A DNA stretch of 64,000 nucleotides from assembly GCF_001423765.1 (NCBI RefSeq), contig NZ_LMPG01000013.1:51396-115395 (forward strand). The letters run 5' to 3'. Of this stretch, positions 15,606 to 23,955 are shown in pieces (position 1 is the stretch's first letter; the number at the start of each line of letters is the position of its first letter). Both the position numbers and the translations under genes were made by a program. This DNA is from Sphingomonas sp. Leaf343. Its GTDB lineage: Bacteria; Pseudomonadota; Alphaproteobacteria; Sphingomonadales; Sphingomonadaceae. The notes below the pieces were generated by a model. It did not search any database, was not told the DNA's origin, and saw only the letters and a list, made by a program, of their open reading frames with translations.

Positions 15606-18344
15606 TCACAGCCGCGCCCGGAAGCCGACCGCGAACGTCCGTGTGTAGAGCACCGTATCACGCGGATAGAGCGCCGGGTCGGTGAACGACGTCTGGTACA
15701 GGTCGCGCAGGATGTTCGTCGCGTCGAACACCACCGTGAATTGCGGATTGATGTCGTAGGCGATCGACACGTCGAGATTGTTGATCGCGCCGTTGGTGAT
15801 GCCGTTCGGATTGACGCCGGTGAAGTGCAGCCCGGCATTGTATTCGTCGCGCCAGACATAGGAGGCCCGCGCCGACAGCCCGTCCTTTTCGTAGATCAGC
15901 GTCCCCGTCGCCGAATATTTCGACACGTTCTGGAACGGGATCGTCAGGAAACCGGTGACACCCGGCAATGGCGAGAACGCCTTGTTCTTGCCGTCGATAT
16001 ACGTGCCGTTGGCGCTGATGCCGAAGCCGTCGAGGAATTTGGGGAAGAGCGTGATCCCGCCCTCGATTCCGGTCAGCTTGCCCGATCCGGAGTTCTCGGG
16101 CCGGGTGATCTGGTATGTGCCGTTGTCGGCGCCGAGATAGTCGATATCGAAATTGCTGGTCACCGACTGGATGAAGCCGCTGACCTTGCGGTGGAAGAAG
16201 GTGGCGGTGATCGAACTGGTGCGATCGATGTACCATTCCAGCGCGACGTCGTAATTGGTCGAGCGGACCGGTTTCAGTTCCGCATTGCCGCTGGTGCCGC
16301 GGCCGAACGGCTGCTGTCCGGGTACCGGCGGCGTCAGCGTCAGCGCCGGATTCAGCTGCGCGAAGCTGGGCCGGGTGATCGTGCGGCTCGCCGAACCGCG
16401 CAGGAAGACGGTGTCGGTGATCCGGTAGCGCGCCGCGAGGCTGGGCAGCACGTCGGTGCTCCTGTTCTCGATCGTGACGGGCGTAGTCGCGCCGCGCAGG
16501 ACGAGAAAGGCGTTCGACGTGATGTCCGTCTGGATGACGCGCGCGCCGGCCTGTCCGTCGAACCGGCCGATCTCGAAGCTCGCCTGACCATAGCCGGCAT
16601 AGCTGTTCTCACGGATGTCGAAATGCTGCGTGTCCTGGAACGCCGGGTCGCCCGCCGGCAGTCCGAAGCGCTGGCGCAACGCACCGGTCCCGTCGAGCAG
16701 CGCCTCGGTCGCGGGCGTCGCCCATTGCCGGACATAGGGGCGCACCCCCTTGAAGAAACCACCCGGCGTCGTGGTCATCAGGCCGGGAATCGAGTTCGCA
16801 CGCACGCTCAGGCAACGGACCGCGCCGGTGGCGGAGCAATTGACGATCTGCGTGAACGAATCCGAATTGGCCGTGCGCCGGTTGAGCCGCGCACCGGCGG
16901 CCAGTTCGGTGAAGATCCACAACGGATCCTTGTACTTCACGTCGCCGCGCCACGTATATTCCTCGCCCAGCGCCTCCGTCCGGCTGGTGCTGAGCCGGGA
17001 CAGGAAATAGCGCGACGGATCGGCGATATCGTCGAACGGCAGGGTGAAGGTCGGCGTGCCGCTCCCCTCGAAATTGAAGGCTCCGTCGGTGCGCCGCGCG
17101 GTGAAGTCGATATCCAGGTTGGTGGCGAGATCGGTCGCCTCCGAACGGGTGTACGACCCTTCGGAAAAGATCGACCACGCACCCGCCGTCCACTCGCCGC
17201 CCAGCGCCCCCTGCCAGCGGTCGGCGTTGTTGACGTAGGCGGCGCCGAAATTGGCGACGCGGCCATTGGCGATGCTGACGCGGTCGACCAGCTTGGTGTC
17301 GCCGAAGAAGGTCAGCGGCGCGAGCAGCGTGCCGTTCATCGACGTGAAGTTCTGGTGCGCGTTGCCGCGGTCGCGAAAGCCGTAGAACAGGCCGTCGGCG
17401 AAGATCGTCAAGTCGCTGCTCGGTGCCCATTGCAGCGTCGCATTGACCGCCGGCCGCTGCCGTTCCCCGATCCGGTCGATGCCGCCGATCACATCGGTGC
17501 GGAATACGCGGGGATCGGTCGCGCTGGTGCCGCGCGGATCGAGCGGAACGCCAGGCGTGTAGGGCGCACGGCTGTTGTCGAGATTATAGCCGAAGAAGCC
17601 GCCGCCGTAGATCGTCTCGTCCCGGTAGCGGGTCTGGTGGAACGACCCGCTGATGAGCGCGCCGATCTCGCCGATGCCGGTCGACCAGCGGTTCGACAGC
17701 AGGATGCTGGCATACGGATCGATCGTGTCCGGCTGCTCGCTATACACCTGCCGCGCCGCCACCGCGAACTGCGCGCCCTTGAAATCGAAGGGCCGCCGCG
17801 TGCGGACGTTGATGAGGCCGGCGATGCCGCCCTCGATCTGGTCGGCGGAGCGCGATTTGTAGACGTCGACGCCCGCGACCAGATCGGCCGGAACGTCGGC
17901 GAGCGAGAGCGAGCGTCCGGTCGTGCTGAAGATGTTGCGCCCGTTCACGACGGTGACGACGTCCGGCAGGCCGCGGATCAGCACGGTCGCGGATTCGCCG
18001 CGCGCGCGGGGCGATACCTGCACGCCGGGGACGCGCTGCAACGCCTCCACCACATTGTTGTCGGGCAGCTTGCCGATGTCCTCGGCAACGACGGAATCGA
18101 CGATCTGACGCGCGTTGCGCTTGATCGCCTGCGCCGAGGAAAGGCTGGCGCGGACGCCGGTCACGACGATGTCGTCGCCGGCCGCCTGATCGCCCCCGCC
18201 CTCGCGACCGAGCGAGTCCGTGACCGACGGCGGCGTTTCCGCCTGAACGGCCGGCGCGGCGGCAGCCGGCGCCGCATCGGTTTGTACCTGCCCCGTCGCA
18301 AGCGCCAGCGCGGACGCGCCGGCATAGACGATCCCGTAGATCAT
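15606..18344 (-). CDS. TonB-dependent receptor (Caulobacter/Xanthomonas type) for a glycan
   Basis: A protein of 912 residues: a short hydrophobic signal sequence, an Ala/Pro-rich segment, then DDIVVTGVRAS (TonB-box-like region) and the plug domain with KLPDNNVVEALQRVPGVQV and ADQIEGGIAGLINV. The rest is a beta-barrel ending in VGFRARL. The pattern is that of TonB-Xanth-Caul receptors, which import oligosaccharides over the outer membrane. A strong Shine-Dalgarno (GGGAGGAGG) precedes the ATG at 18344. It is the first gene of the leftward operon TonB receptor-GH39-MFS-dehydratase-reductase. Two 17-bp direct repeats in front of it (18387-18458) are probable operators of the divergent GntR regulator. 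Confidence 0.92.
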   Translation of the reverse strand: MIYGIVYAGASALALATGQVQTDAAPAAAAPAVQAETPPSVTDSLGREGGGDQAAGDDIVVTGVRASLSSAQAIKRNARQIVDSVVAEDIGKLPDNNVVEALQRVPGVQVSPRARGESATVLIRGLPDVVTVVNGRNIFSTTGRSLSLADVPADLVAGVDVYKSRSADQIEGGIAGLINVRTRRPFDFKGAQFAVAARQVYSEQPDTIDPYASILLSNRWSTGIGEIGALISGSFHQTRYRDETIYGGGFFGYNLDNSRAPYTPGVPLDPRGTSATDPRVFRTDVIGGIDRIGERQRPAVNATLQWAPSSDLTIFADGLFYGFRDRGNAHQNFTSMNGTLLAPLTFFGDTKLVDRVSIANGRVANFGAAYVNNADRWQGALGGEWTAGAWSIFSEGSYTRSEATDLATNLDIDFTARRTDGAFNFEGSGTPTFTLPFDDIADPSRYFLSRLSTSRTEALGEEYTWRGDVKYKDPLWIFTELAAGARLNRRTANSDSFTQIVNCSATGAVRCLSVRANSIPGLMTTTPGGFFKGVRPYVRQWATPATEALLDGTGALRQRFGLPAGDPAFQDTQHFDIRENSYAGYGQASFEIGRFDGQAGARVIQTDITSNAFLVLRGATTPVTIENRSTDVLPSLAARYRITDTVFLRGSASRTITRPSFAQLNPALTLTPPVPGQQPFGRGTSGNAELKPVRSTNYDVALEWYIDRTSSITATFFHRKVSGFIQSVTSNFDIDYLGADNGTYQITRPENSGSGKLTGIEGGITLFPKFLDGFGISANGTYIDGKNKAFSPLPGVTGFLTIPFQNVSKYSATGTLIYEKDGLSARASYVWRDEYNAGLHFTGVNPNGITNGAINNLDVSIAYDINPQFTVVFDATNILRDLYQTSFTDPALYPRDTVLYTRTFAVGFRARL

Positions 18345-18386
18345 GACATCCTCCTCCCGACCGTCTTTAGCAACGGTGTTTTCTAT

Positions 18387-18403
18387 TTCTCGTACTAGAT
18401 TGA
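18387..18403. promoter_or_regulatory. Candidate GntR operator, copy 1
   Basis: The 17-mer TTCTCGTACTAGATTGA lies 43 bp upstream of the TonB receptor start. An identical copy occurs 55 bp away. The core CTCGTACTAG is a partial palindrome, as expected for a GntR-type dimer site. Confidence 0.65.
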
Positions 18404-18441
18404 TGGAGCTTGAATGGTTTGTAAAGCCTCGATCGTCGATA

Positions 18442-18458
18442 TTCTCGTACTAGATTGA
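18442..18458. promoter_or_regulatory. Candidate GntR operator, copy 2
   Basis: A perfect second copy of the 17-mer at 18387. It lies 57 bp upstream of the chosen regulator start (18515), so a bound repressor could control both divergent genes, including autoregulation. Confidence 0.65.
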
Positions 18459-18514
18459 CGCGGCGGGCCAGCGGCAGGCTTGACGAGGCCGGTGGATACG
18501 TTCCACCTCGCCCG

Positions 18515-19258
18515 ATGGAGATGATCGAGGCCCCGTTCGGACGCATGCGGTTCGGTGCCGAGCGGCCCAAGGGTATCCACAGCGGGATCGCGCACGATCT
18601 GGGGATCGCCATCGTCAGCGGCGTCCACCTGCCCGGCGACGTCCTGTCCGGGGAGGAGCGGTTCAGCGCCGACAACAATGTCTCGCGCACCGCCTATCGC
18701 GAGGCGATCCGCATTCTCGCCGCAAAGGGCCTCGTCTACAGCCGCACGAAAAGCGGGACGCGGGTCAGCCCGCGCGAGCGGTGGAACATGCTCGACCTCG
18801 ACGTGCTGGCGTGGATGTTCGAAGCCGGGCCGACGCCGCAACTGATCCGCGACATCTTCGAACTGCGCCGTATCGTCGAACCGGCCGCGGCCGAACTGGC
18901 GGCGGAACGGCGCGACGAGCGTGAACTGGCGCGGATGGGGCATGCGCTGGAGGAGATGGCGCATCACGGGCTCGCCGATCCGGTCGGCCGCGCCGCCGAC
19001 GAGGCGTTTCATTATCTGATTCTGAAGGCGACGCGGAACGAGCCGCTGATGACGCTGTCCACGTCGATCGCCGCCGCCGTCGAATGGACCACCGCGTTCG
19101 CGCGCCAGACGCCGCATCAGATGCGGGATCCCATGCCGGATCATCACGCCGTCTATGCGGCCCTCGTCCGCAGCGATCCGGAGGAAGCGCGGTCGCAGAT
19201 GGCGAAGCTGGTCCGGAACGCGTCGGAGGATGCGGGCCTGTCTCCGCGCCGCGCCTGA
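18515..19258 (+). CDS. GntR family transcriptional regulator with FCD domain
   Basis: A protein of 247 residues. The N-terminal winged helix-turn-helix includes GDVLSGEERFSADNNVSRTAYREAIRILAAKGLV (about residues 40-73), and the C-terminal all-helical FCD ligand domain contains the ELRRIVEPAAAELAA and DEAFHYLIL segments with the expected Asp/His metal-ligand positions. This is the FadR/UxuR subfamily, which responds to organic acids such as uronates and aldonates. It is divergent from the GH39/TonB operon, with the two 17-bp repeats between, so it is the probable local regulator. The start is uncertain: ATG 18515 and 18521 are both possible, and a TTG at 18455 would lie inside the second repeat. 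Confidence 0.88.
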   Translation: MEMIEAPFGRMRFGAERPKGIHSGIAHDLGIAIVSGVHLPGDVLSGEERFSADNNVSRTAYREAIRILAAKGLVYSRTKSGTRVSPRERWNMLDLDVLAWMFEAGPTPQLIRDIFELRRIVEPAAAELAAERRDERELARMGHALEEMAHHGLADPVGRAADEAFHYLILKATRNEPLMTLSTSIAAAVEWTTAFARQTPHQMRDPMPDHHAVYAALVRSDPEEARSQMAKLVRNASEDAGLSPRRA

Positions 19259-19327
19259 TCGCCGACACCCACCGGTCGGGTCGGGATACGGGGGTGGACC
19301 GTCCGCCCCGGTCGGCGCGTTGAGCGG

Positions 19328-20377
19328 GTGATGGCACGACGCTGGTTTCCCCACCGCGACACCCGGATCGGGAGGTTGGCGGCTTCGCCTCGCGTCCGCA
19401 CCGTCGGCGCGGCGCTGCTGATGCTGGTCGTCGTCGTCGTGGCGATCGGCGCGCTGCGGCAGATCCTGTCGGGGCTGAGCTGGGCAGACATCCGCGGCGA
19501 GCTGGCGCGCATCCCGCCCGGTCGCATCGCGCTGTCGGTGGGGCTGACCGTCGCCAGCTATATCGTGCTGACCGGGTACGACGTCGTGTCGCTGCGGATC
19601 ATCCGGCGGCCGGTGCCGTATCGCACCGCGGCGCTGGCGTCGTTCACCAGCTATATCTTCAGCCATAATTTCGGCTTTGCGGTCCTGACGGGCGGCGCGG
19701 CGCGGCTGCGCATCTATCGCCGCCACGGGCTGACCCTGGGGGAGGTCGCGCAGATCATGGCGATGACCGGCGTCACCTTCTGGATGGGCGTCCTGCTGCT
19801 GCTCGGCATCGGCTTCGTCACGGTTCCGGACGCGCTCGCGATCGGCGGCTGGGGGATCGGCCACGGCTATCAGGCGGGCATCGGATTGCTGATCCTCGCC
19901 GCGCTGGCCGGCTATGTCGCGATCCTGCACCGGCGCGCGGGCCAGGCGCTGACCCTGTTCGGATGGACGCTGGTCCTGCCCTCCCCCCGGATCGCGGCGG
20001 TGCAGTTCCTCCTCGCCGCCGTCGACCTGACGCTGGCGACGGCGGCCCTGTTCGTGCTGGTGCCCGGCCTGTCGATCGCGGTGTTTCCGGTGATGCTGGT
20101 CGGATACCTGCTCGCCTTCCTGTCCGGGCTGCTCGCGCATGCGCCCGGGGGTGTCGGCGTGTTCGAGGCGGTGATGCTGCTCGCCCTGCCCGACGTCGAC
20201 CGGTCCGCGCTGTTCGCGGCGCTGCTGCTGTTCCGCCTGATCTATTACCTGATCCCGCTGGCGATCGGCATCCTCGTCTTCGCCGCGCACGAACTGCACA
20301 GCCGCTGCCATCCGCGTGATGGTGCGGCCGACGAACCGACGACGCCGGCGGTCGCCATGATCCGCACGACCGCCTAA
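19328..20377 (+). CDS. UPF0104 / lysylphosphatidylglycerol-synthase transmembrane domain protein
   Basis: A protein of 349 residues with about eight hydrophobic segments. It includes SFTSYIFSHNFGFAVLTGGAARLRIYR, characteristic of the flippase-like transmembrane domain of MprF/UPF0104 proteins, and LAHAPGGVGVFEAVML near the C-terminus. It lacks the cytosolic aminoacyltransferase domain of full MprF, so it cannot aminoacylate lipids alone. A role in lipid translocation is inferred from the family only. GTG 19328 and ATG 19331 are adjacent start candidates. The CPA1 antiporter follows 36 bp later in the same direction and may be co-transcribed. Confidence 0.8.
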   Translation: MMARRWFPHRDTRIGRLAASPRVRTVGAALLMLVVVVVAIGALRQILSGLSWADIRGELARIPPGRIALSVGLTVASYIVLTGYDVVSLRIIRRPVPYRTAALASFTSYIFSHNFGFAVLTGGAARLRIYRRHGLTLGEVAQIMAMTGVTFWMGVLLLLGIGFVTVPDALAIGGWGIGHGYQAGIGLLILAALAGYVAILHRRAGQALTLFGWTLVLPSPRIAAVQFLLAAVDLTLATAALFVLVPGLSIAVFPVMLVGYLLAFLSGLLAHAPGGVGVFEAVMLLALPDVDRSALFAALLLFRLIYYLIPLAIGILVFAAHELHSRCHPRDGAADEPTTPAVAMIRTTA

Positions 20378-20413
20378 AGCCGGCGGGTCGCGCCCGGCCA
20401 GCGGAGTTACGCC

Positions 20414-22057
20414 TTGGAAGTCATCTCGATCGTCCTGTTCCTGCTGCTGGCGGTCGTCGTCAGCGGCTCCGTGTCGCGGATGCTGCCGCTGCCGATCCCG
20501 ACGCCGCTGGTGCAGATCGTGCTGGGCGGACTGATCGGCCTGTCGACCTCCTATCGGGTCGAGCTGGACCCGGAACTGTTCCTGCTGCTGTTCCTGCCGC
20601 CGCTGCTGTTCCTCGACGGGTGGCGCATTCCGAAGGACGAGCTGCTGAAGGATCTGCCGGTCGTCCTCGAACTCGCGCTCGGGCTGGTGTTGCTGACGGT
20701 GGTCGGGATGGGGTTCCTGATCCACTGGATGATCCCGGCGATGCCGCTGGCGGTCGCGTTCGCGCTGGCGGCGGTGGTGTCGCCGACCGACCCGATCGCC
20801 GTCTCGGCGATCGCCGCGCGCGTGCCGATCCCCCGGCGGATGATGCACATACTGGAGGGGGAATCGCTGCTCAACGACGCGTCGGGCCTCGTCTGCCTGC
20901 GCTTCGCCATCGCCGCCGCGCTGACCGGCAGCTTCTCGCCCGCCGCCGCCGCCGCGAACTTCGCGTGGGTGGCGGGCGCGGGGATCGCGATCGGCGTGCT
21001 CGTGACGATCGCCGCCACGCGCGCCAAGGCGTGGGTATCGCGCCGTTACGGGGAGGAGACGGGATCGCAGATCCTCGTCAGCCTGCTGATCCCGTTCGGG
21101 TCGTACCTGCTGGCGGAACACCTCCACGCATCCGGCATCCTCGCCGCGGTCGCGGCGGGCGTGACGATGACCTTCGCCGAAATCTCGCGGCAGGCGATGG
21201 CCGCCACGCGGATGCGGCGCAATTCGGTGTGGGACACGATCCAGTTCGCATTGAACGGCATCATCTTCGTGCTGCTGGGCGAGCAACTGCCCGGCGTGCT
21301 GGCGGGCGCGGCGCAGACGGTGCGGATCACCGGGCACGGCAATCCGCTATGGCTGGGCGGCTACGTCCTCGCGATCGTCGCCGGGCTGGCGGCGTTGCGC
21401 TTCGGCTGGGTCTGGGTGTCGCTGCGCCTGACGCTGCTGCGCCAGCGGCGGGATGCGCCCGACGGCACGCTGCGCAGTCCCGAATGGCGGCTGGTGGCGG
21501 CGATGTCGTTCGCGGGCGTGCGGGGCGCGATCACGCTGGCGGGCGTGCTGACGCTGCCGCTGGCGCTCGACGACGGATCGCCGTTCCCGGCGCGCGACCT
21601 CGCGATCTTCCTGGCGGCGGGCGTCATCATCCTGTCGCTGGTCATCGCCAGCCTGTTGCTGCCGGTGCTGCTCAACGGCCTGACGCTGCCGCCGGAACCG
21701 TCGTTGCAGGCGGAGGAGGATGCCGCGCGGGTGATCGCCTGCGAAGCCGCGATCCGCGAGATCGAACATGCCCAGCACGAACTGGCGGAGCAGCACGGCA
21801 ATGCCGATTTCTATTCCGCCGCGGGCAGCCGGGTGATGGACCTCTACCGCGACCGGATCGAAAGCCGCAGCCAGGGAGCGCGCATTTCGGCGGAGGCGCG
21901 GTTGCAGGACCGGCTGGAGCGCGACCTGCGCCTCCGCGGCCTGAAGGCGGAGCGCAAGGCGATCATCGACACCGCGCGCGATCGCCGGATCGGCAGCACG
22001 ACCGCGCAGAAACTGATCCGCGAACTCGATCTGCAAGAGGTCCGGACGCGGGGATAG
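20414..22057 (+). CDS. CPA1-family Na+/H+ antiporter
   Basis: A protein of 547 residues with about twelve membrane segments. VVSPTDPIAVSAIA and GESLLNDASGLV carry the ion-binding Asp residues (TDP and ND motifs) of CPA1 exchangers. A C-terminal cytoplasmic helical tail (about 430-547) is rich in charged residues, as in the bacterial NhaP/YjcE group. The function is exchange of sodium (or potassium) for protons at the inner membrane. The start is TTG 20414, chosen because GGAG ends 7 nt upstream and the protein then begins directly with the first helix. Confidence 0.9.
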   Translation: MEVISIVLFLLLAVVVSGSVSRMLPLPIPTPLVQIVLGGLIGLSTSYRVELDPELFLLLFLPPLLFLDGWRIPKDELLKDLPVVLELALGLVLLTVVGMGFLIHWMIPAMPLAVAFALAAVVSPTDPIAVSAIAARVPIPRRMMHILEGESLLNDASGLVCLRFAIAAALTGSFSPAAAAANFAWVAGAGIAIGVLVTIAATRAKAWVSRRYGEETGSQILVSLLIPFGSYLLAEHLHASGILAAVAAGVTMTFAEISRQAMAATRMRRNSVWDTIQFALNGIIFVLLGEQLPGVLAGAAQTVRITGHGNPLWLGGYVLAIVAGLAALRFGWVWVSLRLTLLRQRRDAPDGTLRSPEWRLVAAMSFAGVRGAITLAGVLTLPLALDDGSPFPARDLAIFLAAGVIILSLVIASLLLPVLLNGLTLPPEPSLQAEEDAARVIACEAAIREIEHAQHELAEQHGNADFYSAAGSRVMDLYRDRIESRSQGARISAEARLQDRLERDLRLRGLKAERKAIIDTARDRRIGSTTAQKLIRELDLQEVRTRG

Positions 22058-22181
22058 CGATGCCCCCGTGCAGATGCCGACCGGCCGAGTTACTGCCCCG
22101 CCTTGCCGACCCGTCTTGCCACCCCGCCCGGTTGCGGGGGTCGGCGCGTCACGCTAGCTGGGCAGCAAGCGGGAGATGACG

Positions 22182-23792
22182 ATGGAAACGATCGGGCGCG
22201 ACCTGCGCGAGATGCAGCGCATCCCTCTCGGGCCGGACCATATCGCGGCGATCCGCAATGCGGGCACGACGCGGCAGTACGCACGAGGCGCATATCTCGC
22301 GGAGATCGGTGCTCCGGCGGACCGGTTCTTCTATGTCGAGCACGGCGAGATCGAGGTCGTCGATCCGTTCACCGGGGACCGCCTGGTGCCGTCGACGCTG
22401 GGCCCCGGGCAGTTCATGGCGGAAGTGTCGCTGTTGTCCGGCGGCAGCTGGTCGATGCCGATGCGCGCGGCGGCCGATACCACCGTCGTGGAGGTGCCGC
22501 GGCCGGCAATGCTCGAACTCATGGCCGCGGTGCCCGAGATGTCCGACATCATCATCACCGTGCTGGCGGCGCGGCGGCGGCGGCAGCTCGAATCCGGCGA
22601 CGGCATGCTCGTGCTGGTGGGTGAGGAGAGCGACCGGGCGATCCGGCGGATCGCCGAGTTCGCGGCGCGTAACCGCATACCCTATCGTTCCTACGCGATC
22701 GGCAGCGAGGAGGCCGCCGACGTGTCCACGAGTTGCGGCACCGGCCCCGACGCACCCGTGGTCGTGTTCGGTCGGGATCTGGTGGTGGCCGATCCCACGC
22801 CGGAAAAGGTCGCACGCCTGCTGGGGCTGGATCAGGACCTGCCGGAGGATGACGCGTTCGATGTGCTGATCGTCGGCGCGGGACCGGCCGGCGTGGCCGC
22901 CGGGGTCTATGCCGGGGCCGAGGGACTGAAGGCGCTGGTCGTCGACGACATCGCGATCGGCGGACAGGCGGGTACGTCGAGCCGGATCGAGAATTATATG
23001 GGTTTCCCGACCGGCATATCGGGTGCCGACCTCGTCTGGCGCGGCGAGATACAGGCGATGAAGTTCGGGACGCGCTTCGTGATGCCGCGCCGGGTCGCTG
23101 CGCTCGAACAGCTGCCGGAGGGCGACTATTGCGCGACCTTCGCCAACGGACAGCGCATCCGCACCGCCGCGGTGGTGGTCGCGACCGGCGTCCAGTACCG
23201 GCGACTGCCGCTCCGGCGCCTCGCCGATCTGGAGGGTTCAGGCATCTACTATGCCGCGACCGAGAACGAGGCGCGCTTCTGCCGGCACGGTGAGGTCGTG
23301 GTGATCGGCGGCGGCAATTCGGCGGGTCAGGCCGCCATGTTCCTCAGCCGCGTCGCCCGCCGCGTGCGCCTGCTGGTGCGTGGTCCGACCCTGGCGACGT
23401 CGATGTCGCATTACCTCTCCAGCCGGCTGGAGGCCGATCCCGCGATCACGATCGAATACGGCGCGCATGTCGCCGAACTTCATGGCGACGATGCGCTTCG
23501 GGCGGTGACGATCCGCGATGCCGCCGGCGACCGGACGGTCGACACCTGCGCCATGTTCGTCATGGTCGGCGCGGCCCCCAATACCGCCTGGCTGTCCGAT
23601 CTCGTCGCGCTGGACGACAAGGGCTTCGTGCTGACGGGCGAGGCCGCGGGTGCGACGTCGACCTATGCCACATCGCGACCGGGCATCTATGCGGTCGGCG
23701 ACGTGCGGGCGGGATCGACCAAGCGCGTGGCGTCGTCCGTGGGCGAAGGATCGGTGGTCATCGCGAGCGTCTGGGACCACGTGCGCGGTTAG
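22182..23792 (+). CDS. Cyclic-nucleotide-binding domain fused to a thioredoxin-reductase-like FAD oxidoreductase
   Basis: A protein of 536 residues. Residues about 15-140 are a CRP-type cNMP-binding fold (FFYVEHGEIEVVD, GQFMAEVSLLSGG). A thioredoxin-like linker follows (about 140-215). From about residue 225 there is a thioredoxin-reductase fold with FAD motif VGAGPAGVAAGVYAG and NAD(P) motif VIGGGNSAGQAAMF. The redox CxxC expected just before the NAD motif is missing; the segment reads YYAATENEARFC. So it is not a classical TrxB, and its acceptor is unknown. ATG 22182 is chosen over 22176 because GGGAG ends 6 nt upstream of it. A perfect 30-bp palindrome follows the gene. Confidence 0.87.
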   Translation: METIGRDLREMQRIPLGPDHIAAIRNAGTTRQYARGAYLAEIGAPADRFFYVEHGEIEVVDPFTGDRLVPSTLGPGQFMAEVSLLSGGSWSMPMRAAADTTVVEVPRPAMLELMAAVPEMSDIIITVLAARRRRQLESGDGMLVLVGEESDRAIRRIAEFAARNRIPYRSYAIGSEEAADVSTSCGTGPDAPVVVFGRDLVVADPTPEKVARLLGLDQDLPEDDAFDVLIVGAGPAGVAAGVYAGAEGLKALVVDDIAIGGQAGTSSRIENYMGFPTGISGADLVWRGEIQAMKFGTRFVMPRRVAALEQLPEGDYCATFANGQRIRTAAVVVATGVQYRRLPLRRLADLEGSGIYYAATENEARFCRHGEVVVIGGGNSAGQAAMFLSRVARRVRLLVRGPTLATSMSHYLSSRLEADPAITIEYGAHVAELHGDDALRAVTIRDAAGDRTVDTCAMFVMVGAAPNTAWLSDLVALDDKGFVLTGEAAGATSTYATSRPGIYAVGDVRAGSTKRVASSVGEGSVVIASVWDHVRG

Positions 23793-23912
23793 CGATCGGC
23801 AGCGCCTCCCTCCGCGAACATCATGGCGGCCATCCGGCCCCGGGCGCCGAAGCCTGGAAGGCTTCCGACCTGCGTGGCCCATTCCCCGCGGCCGTTCGAA
23901 AAGGGTCGGTCA

Positions 23913-23942
23913 GGCCGGGCACCGATCGATCGGTGCCCGGCC
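23913..23942. terminator. Perfect 30-nt palindrome between convergent genes
   Basis: GGCCGGGCACCGAT and its exact reverse complement flank a central CG (effective tetraloop TCGA). It lies between the 3' ends of the cNMP/oxidoreductase gene (+) and the GH127 gene (-). There is no immediate U-tract, though on the minus strand CCCTTTTCG follows about ten nt later. It is probably a bidirectional 3'-end stabiliser or terminator. Confidence 0.55.
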
Positions 23943-23955
23943 CCCGTCGCGAACC

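Noticed and set aside
15741-18398. 885-codon plus-strand frame opposite the first TonB receptor
   Set aside because: Shadow of the receptor gene; no recognisable domain and it would cross the regulatory region.
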